The notes under the pieces were generated by a model, which saw nothing but the letters and a program-made list of their open reading frames with translations, had not been told where the DNA came from and ran no database searches. A stretch of 64,000 nucleotides of DNA, from NCBI RefSeq assembly GCF_964340395.1, contig NC_135569.1, positions 7,170,540 through 7,234,539 of the forward strand, in the 5' to 3' direction. The position numbers were made by a program, and so were the translations under genes. Of this stretch, positions 1 through 14,503 are shown in pieces. Position 1 is the first letter of the stretch; every line of letters begins with the position of its first letter. This DNA comes from Glandiceps talaboti (lineage: Eukaryota; Hemichordata; Enteropneusta; Spengelidae).

Positions 1-3000
1 TGCGTAATAGTTGAAAAATGCGACTTTTTTGTGTTTAACCGATAATAACGTGCCCGCGGCCAGACCTATTCATCTCTTTTACGTTTCATAATGTCAAACA
101 CGTAATTTAGAGTGTTTTTTGAAAAATTAAAATGAATATTTCTGAAAATATTAATAGAAAAATTAATAAAAAATGCCATCCTTCGTTATAAACTTAACTT
201 CAAGATTTCTTACAACTCACAACACTTTAATTTATGCACGCAACATTTTAATTTATGCATTTATAATGATAGGTCAACTGTAGATGGCAGTATACAATGC
301 CAAAAGTCGATTTTTTCACAAAGGTGAAAAAAGGCGAAATTGGGGTCGTTTGGACAGCAAAAACGCATTATTGCGTAATAGTTGAAAAATGCGACTTTTT
401 TGTGTTTAACCGATAATAACGTGCCCGCGGCCAGACCTATTCATCTCTTTTACGTTGCATAATGTCAAACACGTAATTTAGAGTGTTTTTTGAAAAATTA
501 AAATGAATATTTCTGAAAAAATTAATAGAAAAATTAATAAAAAATGCCATCCTTCGTTATAAACTTAACTTCAAGATTTCTTACAACTCACAACACTTTA
601 ATTTATGCACGCAACATTTTAATTTATGCATTTATAATGATAGGTCAACTGTAGATGGCAGTATACAATGCCAAAAGTCGATTTTTTCACAAAGGTGAAA
701 AAAGGCGAAATTGGGGTCGTTTGGACAGCAAAAACGCATTATTGCGTAATAGTTGAAAAATGCGACTTTTTTGTGTTTAACCGATAATAACGTGCCCGCG
801 GCCAGACCTATTCATCTCTTTTACGTTTCATAATGTCAAACACGTAATTTAGAGTGTTTTTTGAAAAATTAAAATGCATATTTCTGAAAAAATTAATAGA
901 AAAATTAATAAAAAATGCCATCCTTCGTTATAAACTTAACTTCAAGATTTCTTACAACTCACAACACTTTAATTTATGCACGCAACATTTTAATTTATGC
1001 ATTTATAATGATAGGTCAACTGTAGATGGCAGTATACAATGCCAAAAGTCGATTTTTTCACAAAGGTGAAAAAAGGCGAAATTGGGGTCGTTTGGACAGC
1101 AAAAACGCATTATTGCGTAATAGTTGAAAAATGCGACTTTTTTGTGTTTAACCGATAATAACGTGCCCGCGGCCAGACCTATTCATCTCTTTTACGTTTC
1201 ATAATGTCAAACACGTAATTTAGAGTGTTTTTTGAAAAATTAAAATGCATATTTCTGAAAAAATTAATAGAAAAATTAATAAAAAATGCCATCCTTCGTT
1301 ATAAACTTAACTTCAAGATTTCTTACAACTCACAACACTTTAATTTATGCACGCAACATTTTAATTTATGCATTTATAATGATAGGTCAACTGTAGATGG
1401 CAGTATACAATGCCAAAAGTCGATTTTTTCACAAAGGTGAAAAAAGGCGAAATTGGGGTCGTTTGGACAGCAAAAACGCATTATTGCGTAATAGTTGAAA
1501 AATGCGACTTTTTTGTGTTTAACCGATAATAACGTGCCCGCGGCCAGACCTATTCATCTCTTTTACGTTTCATAATGTCAAACACGTAATTTAGAGTGTT
1601 TTTTGAAAAATTAAAATGAATATTTCTGAAAATATTAATAGAAAAATTAATAAAAAATGCCATCCTTCGTTATAAACTTAACTTCAAGATTTCTTACAAC
1701 TCACAACACTTTAATTTATGCACGCAACATTTTAATTTATGCATTTATAATGATAGGTCAACTGTAGATGGCAGTATACAATGCCAAAAGTCGATTTTTT
1801 CACAAAGGTGAAAAAAGGCGAAATTGGGGTCGTTTGGACAGCAAAAACGCATTATTGCGTAATAGTTGAAAAATGCGACTTTTTTGTGTTTAACCGATAA
1901 TAACGTGCCCGCGGCCAGACCTATTCATCTCTTTTACGTTGCATAATGTCAAACACGTAATTTAGAGTGTTTTTTGAAAAATTAAAATGAATATTTCTGA
2001 AAATATTAATAGAAAAATTAATAAAAAATGCCATCCTTCGTTATAAACTTAACTTCAAGATTTCTTACAACTCACAACACTTTAATTTATGCACGCAACA
2101 TTTTAATTTATGCATTTATAATGATAGGTCAACTGTAGATGGCAGTATACAATGCCAAAAGTCGATTTTTTCACAAAGGTGAAAAAAGGCGAAATTGGGG
2201 CCGTTTGGACAGCAAAAACGCATTATTGCGTAATAGTTGAAAAATGCGACTTTTTTGTGTTTAACCGATAATAACGTGCCCGCGGCCAGACCTATTCATC
2301 TCTTTTACGTTGCATAATGTCAAACACGTAATTTAGAGTGTTTTTTGAAAAATTAAAATGAATATTTCTGAAAAAATTAATAGAAAAATTAATAAAAAAT
2401 GCCATCCTTCGTTATAAACTTAACTTCAAGATTTCTTACAACTCACAACACTTTAATTTATGCACGCAACATTTTAATTTATGCATTTATAATGATAGGT
2501 CAACTGTAGATGGCAGTATACAATGCCAAAAGTCGATTTTTTCACAAAGGTGAAAAAAGGCGAAATTGGGGTCGTTTGGACAGCAAAAACGCATTATTGC
2601 GTAATAGTTGAAAAATGCGACTTTTTTGTGTTTAACCGATAATAACGTGCCCGCGGCCAGACCTATTCATCTCTTTTACGTTTCATAATGTCAAACACGT
2701 AATTTAGAGTGTTTTTTGAAAAATTAAAATGCATATTTCTGAAAAAATTAATAGAAAAATTAATAAAAAATGCCATCCTTCGTTATAAACTTAACTTCAA
2801 GATTTCTTACAACTCACAACACTTTAATTTATGCACGCAACATTTTAATTTATGCATTTATAATGATAGGTCAACTGTAGATGGCAGTATACAATGCCAA
2901 AAGTCGATTTTTTCACAAAGGTGAAAAAAGGCGAAATTGGGGTCGTTTGGACAGCAAAAACGCATTATTGCGTAATAGTTGAAAAATGCGACTTTTTTGT

Positions 3001-6000
3001 GTTTAACCGATAATAACGTGCCCGCGGCCAGACCTATTCATCTCTTTTACGTTTCATAATGTCAAACACGTAATTTAGAGTGTTTTTTGAAAAATTAAAA
3101 TGCATATTTCTGAAAAAATTAATAGAAAAATTAATAAAAAATGCCATCCTTCGTTATAAACTTAACTTCAAGATTTCTTACAACTCACAACACTTTAATT
3201 TATGCACGCAACATTTTAATTTATGCATTTATAATGATAGGTCAACTGTAGATGGCAGTATACAATGCCAAAAGTCGATTTTTTCACAAAGGTGAAAAAA
3301 GGCGAAATTGGGGTCGTTTGGACAGCAAAAACGCATTATTGCGTAATAGTTGAAAAATGCGACTTTTTTGTGTTTAACCGATAATAACGTGCCCGCGGCC
3401 AGACCTATTCATCTCTTTTACGTTTCATAATGTCAAACACGTAATTTAGAGTGTTTTTTGAAAAATTAAAATGCATATTTCTGAAAAAATTAATAGAAAA
3501 ATTAATAAAAAATGCCATCCTTCGTTATAAACTTAACTTCAAGATTTCTTACAACTCACAACACTTTAATTTATGCACGCAACATTTTAATTTATGCATT
3601 TATAATGATAGGTCAACTGTAGATGGCAGTATACAATGCCAAAAGTCGATTTTTTCACAAAGGTGAAAAAAGGCGAAATTGGGGTCGTTTGGACAGCAAA
3701 AACGCATTATTGCGTAATAGTTGAAAAATGCGACTTTTTTGTGTTTAACCGATAATAACGTGCCCGCGGCCAGACCTATTCATCTCTTTTACGTTGCATA
3801 ATGTCAAACACGTAATTTAGAGTGTTTTTTGAAAAATTAAAATGAATATTTCTGAAAATATTAATAGAAAAATTAATAAAAAATGCCATCCTTCGTTATA
3901 AACTTAACTTCAAGATTTCTTACAACTCACAACACTTTAATTTATGCACGCAACATTTTAATTTATGCATTTATAATGATAGGTCAACTGTAGATGGCAG
4001 TATACAATGCCAAAAGTCGATTTTTTCACAAAGGTGAAAAAAGGCGAAATTGGGGCCGTTTGGACAGCAAAAACGCATTATTGCGTAATAGTTGAAAAAT
4101 GCGACTTTTTTGTGTTTAACCGATAATAACGTGCCCGCGGCCAGACCTATTCATCTCTTTTACGTTGCATAATGTCAAACACGTAATTTAGAGTGTTTTT
4201 TGAAAAATTAAAATGAATATTTCTGAAAAAATTAATAGAAAAATTAATAAAAAATGCCATCCTTCGTTATAAACTTAACTTCAAGATTTCTTACAACTCA
4301 CAACACTTTAATTTATGCACGCAACATTTTAATTTATGCATTTATAATGATAGGTCAACTGTAGATGGCAGTATACAATGCCAAAAGTCGATTTTTTCAC
4401 AAAGGTGAAAAAAGGCGAAATTGGGGTCGTTTGGACAGCAAAAACGCATTATTGCGTAATAGTTGAAAAATGCGACTTTTTTGTGTTTAACCGATAATAA
4501 CGTGCCCGCGGCCAGACCTATTCATCTCTTTTACGTTTCATAATGTCAAACACGTAATTTAGAGTGTTTTTTGAAAAATTAAAATGCATATTTCTGAAAA
4601 AATTAATAGAAAAATTAATAAAAAATGCCATCCTTCGTTATAAACTTAACTTCAAGATTTCTTACAACTCACAACACTTTAATTTATGCACGCAACATTT
4701 TAATTTATGCATTTATAATGATAGGTCAACTGTAGATGGCAGTATACAATGCCAAAAGTCGATTTTTTCGCAAAGGTGAAAAAAGGCGAAATTGGGGTCG
4801 TTTGGACAGCAAAAACGCATTATTGCGTAATAGTTGAAAAATGCTACTTTTTTGTGTTTAACCGATAATAACGTGCCCGCGGCCAGACCTATTCATCTCT
4901 TTTACGTTTCATAATGTCAAACACGTAATTTAGAGTGTTTTTTGAAAAATTAAAATGCATATTTCTGAAAAAATTAATAGAAAAATTAATAAAAAATGCC
5001 ATCCTTCGTTATAAACTTAACTTCAAGATTTCTTACAACTCACAACACTTTAATTTATGCACGCAACATTTTAATTTATGCATTTATAATGATAGGTCAA
5101 CTGTAGATGGCAGTATACAATGCCAAAAGTCGATTTTTTCACAAAGGTGAAAAAAGGCGAAATTGGGGTCGTTTGGACAGCAAAAACGCATTATTGCGTA
5201 ATAGTTGAAAAATGCGACTTTTTTGTGTTTAACCGATAATAACGTGCCCGCGGCCAGACCTATTCATCTCTTTTACGTTTCATAATGTCAAACACGTAAT
5301 TTAGAGTGTTTTTTGAAAAATTAAAATGCATATTTCTGAAAAAATTAATAGAAAAATTAATAAAAAATGCCATCCTTCGTTATAAACTTAACTTCAAGAT
5401 TTCTTACAACTCACAACACTTTAATTTATGCACGCAACATTTTAATTTATGCATTTATAATGATAGGTCAACTGTAGATGGCAGTATACAATGCCAAAAG
5501 TCGATTTTTTCACAAAGGTGAAAAAAGGCGAAATTGGGGTCGTTTGGACAGCAAAAACGCATTATTGCGTAATAGTTGAAAAATGCGACTTTTTTGTGTT
5601 TAACCGATAATAACGTGCCCGCGGCCAGACCTATTCATCTCTTTTACGTTTCATAATGTCAAACACGTAATTTAGAGTGTTTTTTGAAAAATTAAAATGC
5701 ATATTTCTGAAAAAATTAATAGAAAAATTAATAAAAAATGCCATCCTTCGTTATAAACTTAACTTCAAGATTTCTTACAACTCACAACACTTTAATTTAT
5801 GCACGCAACATTTTAATTTATGCATTTATAATGATAGGTCAACTGTAGATGGCAGTATACAATGCCAAAAGTCGATTTTTTCACAAAGGTGAAAAAAGGC
5901 GAAATTGGGGCCGTTTGGACAGCAAAAACGCATTATTGCGTAATAGTTGAAAAATGCGACTTTTTTATGTTTAACCGATAATAACGTGCCCGCGGCCAGA

Positions 6001-9000
6001 CCTATTCATCTCTTTTACGTTGCATAATGTCAAACACGTAAATTAGAGTGTTTTTTGAAAAATTAAAATGAATATTTCTGAAAAAATTAATAGAAAAATT
6101 AATAAAAAATGCCATCCTTCGTTATAAACTTAACTTCAAGATTTCTTACAACTCACAACACTTTAATTTATGCACGCAACATTTTAATTTATGCATTTAT
6201 AATGATAGGTCAACTGTAGATGGCAGTATACAATGCCAAAAGTCGATTTTTTCACAAAGGTGAAAAAAGGCGAAATTGGGGTCGTTTGGACAGCAAAAAC
6301 GCATTATTGCGTAATAGTTGAAAAATGCGACTTTTTTGTGTTTAACCGATAATAACGTGCCCGCGGCCAGACCTATTCATCTCTTTTACGTTTCATAATG
6401 TCAAACACGTAATTTAGAGTGTTTTTTGAAAAATTAAAATGCATATTTCTGAAAAAATTAATAGAAAAATTAATAAAAAATGCCATCCTTCGTTATAAAC
6501 TTAACTTCAAGATTTCTTACAACTCACAACACTTTAATTTATGCACGCAACATTTTAATTTATGCATTTATAATGATAGGTCAACTGTAGATGGCAGTAT
6601 ACAATGCCAAAAGTCGATTTTTTCACAAAGGTGAAAAAAGGCGAAATTGGGGCCGTTTGGACAGCAAAAACTCATTATTGCGTAATAGTTGAAAAATGCG
6701 ACTTTTTTGTGTTTAACCGATAATAACGTGCCCGCGGCCAGACCTATTCATCTCTTTTACGTTGCATAATGTCAAACACGTAATTTAGAGTGTTTTTTGA
6801 AAAATTAAAATGAATATTTCTGAAAAAATTAATAGAAAAATTAATAAAAAATGCCATCCTTCGTTATAAACTTAACTTCAAGATTTCTTACAACTCACAA
6901 CACTTTAATTTATGCACGCAACATTTTAATTTATGCATTTATAATGATAGGTCAACTGTAGATGGCAGTATACAATGCCAAAAGTCGATTTTTTCACAAA
7001 GGTGAAAAAAGGCGAAATTGGGGTCGTTTGGACAGCAAAAACGCATTATTGCGTAATAGTTGAAAAATGCGACTTTTTTGTGTTTAACCGATAATAACGT
7101 GCCCGCGGCCAGACCTATTCATCTCTTTTACGTTTCATAATGTCAAACACGTAATTTAGAGTGTTTTTTGAAAAATTAAAATGCATATTTCTGAAAAAAT
7201 TATTAGAAAAATTAATAAAAAATGCCATCCTTCGTTATAAACTTAACTTCAAGATTTCTTACAACTCACAACACTTTAATTTATGCACGCAACATTTTAA
7301 TTTATGCATTTATAATGATAGGTCAACTGTAGATGGCAGTATACAATGCCAAAAGTCGATTTTTTCACAAAGGTGAAAAAAGGCGAAATTGGGGCCGTTT
7401 GGACAGCAAAAACGCATTATTGCGTAATAGTTGAAAAATGCGACTTTTTTGTGTTTAACCGATAATAACGTGCCCGCGGCCAGACCTATTCATCTCTTTT
7501 ACGTTGCATAATGTCAAACACGTAATTTAGAGTGTTTTTTGAAAAATTAAAATGAATATTTCTGAAAAAATTAATAGAAAAATTAATAAAAAATGCCATC
7601 CTTCGTTATAAACTTAACTTCAAGATTTCTTACAACTCACAACACTTTAATTTATGCACGCAACATTTTAATTTATGCATTTATAATGATAGGTCAACTG
7701 TAGATGGCAGTATACAATGCCAAAAGTCGATTTTTTCACAAAGGTGAAAAAAGGCGAAATTGGGGTCGTTTGGACAGCAAAAACGCATTATTGCGTAATA
7801 GTTGAAAAATGCGACTTTTTTGTGTTTAACCGATAATAACGTGCCCGCGGCCAGACCTATTCATCTCTTTTACGTTTCATAATGTCAAACACGTAATTTA
7901 GAGTGTTTTTTGAAAAATTAAAATGCATATTTCTGAAAAAATTAATAGAAAAATTAATAAAAAATGCCATCCTTCGTTATAAACTTAACTTCAAGATTTC
8001 TTACAACTCACAACACTTTAATTTATGCACGCAACATTTTAATTTATGCATTTATAATGATAGGTCAACTGTAGATGGCAGTATACAATGCCAAAAGTCG
8101 ATTTTTTCGCAAAGGTGAAAAAAGGCGAAATTGGGGTCGTTTGGACAGCAAAAACGCATTATTGCGTAATAGTTGAAAAATGCGACTTTTTTGTGTTTAA
8201 CCGATAATAACGTGCCCGCGGCCAGACCTATTCATCTCTTTTACGTTTCATAATGTCAAACACGTAATTTAGAGTGTTTTTTGAAAAATTAAAATGCATA
8301 TTTCTGAAAAAATTAATAGAAAAATTAATAAAAAATGCCATCCTTCGTTATAAATTTAACTTCAAGATTTCTTACAACTCACAACACTTTAATTTATGCA
8401 CGCAACATTTTAATTTATGCATTTATAATGATAGGTCAACTGTAGATGGCAGTATACAATGCCAAAAGTCGATTTTTTCACAAAGGTGAAAAAAGGCGAA
8501 ATTGGGGTCGTTTGGACAGCAAAAACGCATTATTGCGTAATAGTTGAAAAATGCGACTTTTTTGTGTTTAACCGATAATAACGTGCCCGCGGCCAGACCT
8601 ATTCATCTCTTTTACGTTTCATAATGTCAAACACGTAATTTAGAGTGTTTTTTGAAAAATTAAAATGCATATTTCTGAAAAAATTAATAGAAAAATTAAT
8701 AAAAAATGCCATCCTTCGTTATAAACTTAACTTCAAGATTTCTTACAACTCACAACACTTTAATTTATGCACGCAACATTTTAATTTATGCATTTATAAT
8801 GATAGGTCAACTGTAGATGGCAGTATACAATGCCAAAAGTCGATTTTTTCACAAAGGTGAAAAAAGGCGAAATTGGGGTCGTTTGGACAGCAAAAACGCA
8901 TTATTGCGTAATAGTTGAAAAATGCGACTTTTTTGTGTTTAACCGATAATAACGTGCCCGCGGCCAGACCTATTCATCTCTTTTACGTTTCATAATGTCA

Positions 9001-11400
9001 AACACGTAATTTAGAGTGTTTTTTGAAAAATTAAAATGCATATTTCTGAAAAAATTAATAGAAAAATTAATAAAAAATGCCATCCTTCGTTATAAACTTA
9101 ACTTCAAGATTTCTTACAACTCACAACACTTTAATTTATGCACGCAACATTTTAATTTATGCATTTATAATGATAGGTCAACTGTAGATGGCAGTATACA
9201 ATGCCAAAAGTCGATTTTTTCACAAAGGTGAAAAAAGGCGAAATTGGGGCCGTTTGGACAGCAAAAACGCATTATTGCGTAATAGTTGAAAAATGCGACT
9301 TTTTTATGTTTAACCGATAATAACGTGCCCGCGGCCAGACCTATTCATCTCTTTTACGTTGCATAATGTCAAACACGTAAATTAGAGTGTTTTTTGAAAA
9401 ATTAAAATGAATATTTCTGAAAAAATTAATAGAAAAATTAATAAAAAATGCCATCCTTCGTTATAAACTTAACTTCAAGATTTCTTACAACTCACAACAC
9501 TTTAATTTATGCACGCAACATTTTAATTTATGCATTTATAATGATAGGTCAACTGTAGATGGCAGTATACAATGCCAAAAGTCGATTTTTTCACAAAGGT
9601 GAAAAAAGGCGAAATTGGGGTCGTTTGGACAGCAAAAACGCATTATTGCGTAATAGTTGAAAAATGCGACTTTTTTGTGTTTAACCGATAATAACGTGCC
9701 CGCGGCCAGACCTATTCATCTCTTTTACGTTTCATAATGTCAAACACGTAATTTAGAGTGTTTTTTGAAAAATTAAAATGCATATTTCTGAAAAAATTAA
9801 TAGAAAAATTAATAAAAAATGCCATCCTTCGTTATAAACTTAACTTCAAGATTTCTTACAACTCACAACACTTTAATTTATGCACGCAACATTTTAATTT
9901 ATGCATTTATAATGATAGGTCAACTGTAGATGGCAGTATACAATGCCAAAAGTCGATTTTTTCACAAAGGTGAAAAAAGGCGAAATTGGGGTCGTTTGGA
10001 CAGCAAAAACGCATTATTGCGTAATAGTTGAAAAATGCGACTTTTTTGTGTTTAAACGATAATAACGTGCCCGCGGCCAGACCTATTCATCTCTTTTACG
10101 TTGCATAATGTCAAACACGTAATTTAGAGTGTTTTTTGAAAAATTAAAATGCATATTTCTGAAAAAATTAATAGAAAAATTAATAAAAAATGCCATCCTT
10201 CGTTATAAACTTAACTTCAAGATTTCTTACAACTCACAACACTTTAATTTATGCACGCAACATTTTAATTTATGCATTTATAATGATAGGTCAACTGTAG
10301 ATGGCAGTATACAATGCCAAAAGTCGATTTTTTCACAAAGGTGAAAAAAGGCGAAATTGGGGCCGTTTGGACAGCAAAAACGCATTATTGCGTAATAGTT
10401 GAAAAATGCGACTTTTTTGTGTTTAACCGATAATAACGTGCCCGCGGCCAGACCTATTCATCTCTTTTACGTTGCATAATGTCAAACACGTAATTTAGAG
10501 TGTTTTTTGAAAAATTAAAATGAATATTTCTGAAAAAATTAATAGAAAAATTAATAAAAAATGCCATCCTTCGTTATAAACTTAACTTCAAGATTTCTTA
10601 CAACTCACAACACTTTAATTTATGCACGCAACATTTTAATTTATGCATTTATAATGATAGGTCAACTGTAGATGGCAGTATACAATGCCAAAAGTCGATT
10701 TTTTCACAAAGGTGAAAAAAGGCGAAATTGGGGCCGTTTGGACAGCAAAAACGCATTATTGCGTAATAGTTGAAAAATGCGACTTTTTTGTGTTTAACCG
10801 ATAATAACGTGCCCGCGGCCAGACCTATTCATCTCTTTTACGTTGCATAATGTCAAACACGTAATTTAGAGTGTTTTTTGAAAAATTAAAATGAATATTT
10901 CTGAAAAAATTAATAGAAAAATTAATAAAAAATGCCATCCTTCGTTATAAACTTAACTTCAAGATTTCTTACAACTCACAACACTTTAATTTATGCACGC
11001 AACATTTTAATTTATGCATTTATAATGATAGGTCAACTGTAGATGGCAGTATACAATGCCAAAAGTCGATTTTTTCACGAAGGTGAAAAAAGGCGAAATT
11101 GGGACCGTTTGGACAGCAAAAACGCATTATTGCGTAATAGTTGAAAAATGCGACTTTTTTGTGTTTAACCGATAATAACGTGCCCGCGGCCAAACCTATT
11201 CATCTCTTTTACGTTTCATAATGTCAAACACGTAATTTAGAGTGTTTTTTGAAAAATTAAAATGAATATTTCTGAAAAAATTAATAGAAAAATTAATAAA
11301 AAATGCCATCTTTCGTTATAAACTTAACTTCAAGATTCCTTACAACTCGCAACATTTTAATTGATGCGCATTTACAATCATAGGTCAACTGTAGATGGCA
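1..11400. repeat. 371-bp satellite array, about 31 head-to-tail monomers
   Basis: The same AT-rich monomer recurs with an exact period of 371 bp (starts at 1, 372, 743 and so on to 11131). Copies differ at only a few positions. Each monomer has one GC-rich island (cccgcggcc), a short hairpin (acgca/tgcgt around ttat) at the copy junction, and a 21-bp internal tandem duplication (220-240 and 241-261 in the first copy). Recurring variant marks are gtttcat/gttgcat, aatgcat/aatgaat and ggtcg/ggccg. Seventeen copies carry an open 71-codon frame that exists only because of the aatgcat variant; I do not regard it as a gene. The array runs off the left edge, so its true length is unknown. Such a homogeneous satellite would suit pericentromeric or subtelomeric DNA, but location is inference. 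Confidence 0.97.
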
Positions 11401-11520
11401 GTTACGTTTCATAATGGGAAACGTGATTTTGGTTTGTTTTTTGATAACTGAAAATAAATAATCGAAAGAATTGACACAAAAATTAACGGAAAATCTTATA
11501 TTTTGACTATAAACTTATAA
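11401..11520. repeat. decayed edge monomer of the satellite
   Basis: After the last good monomer the sequence jumps back to the tacgtttcataatg part of the unit and continues with a diverged, gapped version of the monomer middle, fading out near 11520. The last full monomer (from 11131) is also the most diverged and has a single copy of the 21-bp internal box. This is the right boundary of the array. Confidence 0.75.
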
Positions 11521-11924
11521 ATTATCAAACTCTCTAAATTTTGTTTCTGTATTAAAAACTTGAAAAATATTATTTACTTGGGCCAATTAGGGTACGTGTT
11601 GCTATTGGAGATCCAAAAATATTGACTCAAACTAATAATGCCTTTTGTATAATTACTCACCTTGCAACCAGCTGTTTCCACTCGAGGTAATGTTTGTAAA
11701 CAAAGCCAGATGGAGTACATTCAGAAAGTATGTGGTGATCACCTGCCTCCTTCAGCCAAGTTGAGAATGTCGGTGTATTTTTCATTTATGTAATCTTTAA
11801 TCTCGGCTCCTTTATTACGGGCAGAACAGGCATTCCAAGTTGTAAGACCTGATTGTACTTGTGAATGACAGAGGAACTGTAATTGCTTACTGGTGACAGT
11901 TTAATCATATTAATAAACACTTTT

Positions 11925-12209
11925 ATACATACATACATACATACATACATACATACATACATACATGCATGCATACATACATACATACATACATACATAC
12001 ATACATACATACATACATTCATACATACATACATACATACATACATACATACATACATACATTCATACATACATACATACACACATACGTACGTACATAC
12101 ATACATACATACATACATACATACATACATTGTACATACATACATACATACATACATATAGACATACACATACACATACATACATACATACATACATATA
12201 TACATACAT
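11925..12209. repeat. (ATAC)n microsatellite
   Basis: About 285 bp of nearly pure atac units with occasional atgc, attc and acgt interruptions. Open frames on both strands here are repeat artefacts. Confidence 0.95.
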
Positions 12210-14125
12210 CATCCATCCAATCTCCAACCACCCCCTTCCACACATACATATACAAGATATATACCAGTAATCTATAGTCATTTTGATACATCAGAGAGAC
12301 TGTCTATAAAAGTTAAGAATGAAGTAAAAATCTAAGACCATATATATTAATATCCCAGTTTATTAATCGTGTGCATGTACAGATATAAAAGTTTTCACCA
12401 TGTTAATAATTCCACATTTCATGCGAGAAAATACATCCAACTATAACAAATATGTCCAGTTCTACAGTCACTATACGGAGATTTACAATAATTTTCTTGA
12501 AAAAGTATAATGCAGAAAAAAAGGCAAATGGAAGTAATGTATACAAGTCATGATATTCTTCTAATCAGTTTCATTCAATGGAATGTTTTTTTTCATTTAA
12601 GAAATCTAAAATTATGAAATTTTGTTTACACCCTGGATGTTGGAATTAGTGAGGTACGTTTCATTCTTGTACCTAATTTCAGTGGTTAGTTGAAAAACAT
12701 TGTAAAAAATACTAAAACACGAACTATGAAACTAATTCAGGTCTGAAACTAAGAGCTATATACAGCTTGTTTCATTTTAGTGTTCACTGGCTCTGTTTGA
12801 TGCATCTACACAGAAACTGATAAGAAACTGCATATTCTATAGCATGATTGCAATTTCTTGCTACATTGTATCTAAATGAAATAAACCATTTGAATGTAAC
12901 TGGATGCAGACATAGACACGCAGGCACCAATGTGTTGATGCAGCATTTGTTGTCTGCATGATGGCACGTTAGTTCATTTATGTATTCATTCAATCCAGCT
13001 ATCTTTAATAAGTGTAGCGTTTCCGATTTCTTTTGTGGTTTCTGCATGATTGTATCAAACAGACAGAGTGAACACTAACATGAAATGGGCAGTAGCAAGT
13101 CAAAGGTACATGGTGAATTAAAATCTGTGCGAGTTATTGAAAAACTTGGCTCTGAACAAAAGAATAACCCCATCAAATCCTTGTGGCTCCAATGATAAGA
13201 TAAAACTAATCTGAAAACCTGGGACTGAATTATGGGCCTTTAAAGTGATCAACTATGCTATTCATGTGACCATTTTCTCTTCAGGATCAAGAACACATTA
13301 CACTATGCTTCCAAGATCAATCATTCAACTTTCATGATTTTACCATTTCTGTTTATCAGGGTAATTCTTCAACTCGTAAAAATACTGTTGAGGGTAAAAT
13401 ACTATGTACGTTGTTGCCATGGTATCTGGTGGTTCCATGGATTTTTACAGGACTCCATAATCTCATATAATTCATAAAAGTACAGTATATAGTATAGAAA
13501 ACAATGTGACCTCTACTAGCAACCTCAAATAATCAAAACACATTTGTGTCAAGTGACAAAATATCTTACTCCAACCATTATCTAATGGATATCACATACA
13601 CATTTAAAATACATTGCTACAATAAAGTACAAGATTACGTCAAAATTTCGATAAATTTGTATCACGTTTGAAGGACTATAAGGTCATTATTTGTGTTATT
13701 TACTTTGGTGACAGAGAAATAAAGAAGAAAGTATATAGTCCAGACATGTTTTCCATTCAAGCAGACCTCCAAATCAAAAGGCACCATGTTTTACTGACAG
13801 TGTAGCAATCGGCAAAAAAAAACGTACCAAAAATAAACAAAAAACAACAACACTAATCTCAAGGAATTGTCAAATTTACTTTTCTATTGAGCTGTTTCAA
13901 TTGGTCCATGCAACAGAATCAGCCTACTTTTGAACTCACACTGTCCTGTTTAACAGTATATGCGAAGAAATGAAATACGAATGAAACTCAAAAAGACAAC
14001 TTTGAACTCTGACCTTTGACCTCATGTCATGGTCTCCTGCTCGAAATTCTCGAATACTAAAACATGATTTATCTGTTTGTCTGGATTCAATGATTGATGT
14101 CCTCAAAATTACCAAAAATCAGTGA

Positions 14126-14131
14126 TTTATT
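14126..14131 (-). terminator. candidate PGD poly(A) signal
   Basis: Minus-strand AATAAA about 370 nt after the PGD stop. It is the nearest canonical hexamer I noticed. A second lies at 12359-12364, which would give a 3' UTR of about 2.1 kb. Confidence 0.35.
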
Positions 14132-14503
14132 GTCGTTCACATTTTGATAATAAAAAAGATTATGTTTCAGCTCAGAAAAAGACCAGAAAATAACCATTTA
14201 CTTGTGTCTTGCAAACTTGCATTAACTTTGCTGTGATAAACCCAGTGACATCTGAATTCAAATTTTCTACTCGAAATAATTCTACAAATTTTGTTTGCTT
14301 CAAAAATGATGACTTGCTTGACTAACAATTTACTACAACCGATTAAATAAAAATTTAATTCTACCCTGTCCTTCAGCCACTTTCTTTTTTAGTGCATTGG
14401 TTTTTTTTTTCAGAATTCAGCCATCTTGGCTTTTGCATCCTGGGTAACCTATTTGAGCTGTTAACACAAAGTCAGCCATGTTTACTGGATGATCGTAGGC
14501 ATT

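Larger units (their letters stand above)
11521..14503. other. PGD 3' flank, no gene recognised
   Basis: Low-complexity AT-rich sequence between the satellite edge and the PGD stop codon. It includes a long tetranucleotide run and AATAAA-type hexamers on the minus strand at 14126-14131 and 12359-12364, so part of it is probably PGD 3' UTR. An 87-codon minus-strand frame at 12784-13047 shows no family resemblance. Confidence 0.6.

Noticed and set aside
854-10344. Seventeen open 71-codon frames in the satellite
   Set aside because: All are the same frame of the 371-bp monomer. Copies differing by one base (aatgaat) close it, there is no codon constraint, and no domain is visible.
11786-12291. 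Tyr/Val/Cys/Met and His/Thr/Tyr/Ile frames on both strands
   Set aside because: Products of the (ATAC)n microsatellite. The same reason rejects frames at 42245-42732, 23303-23797, 47472-47742, 51410-51685 and 55433-55827.
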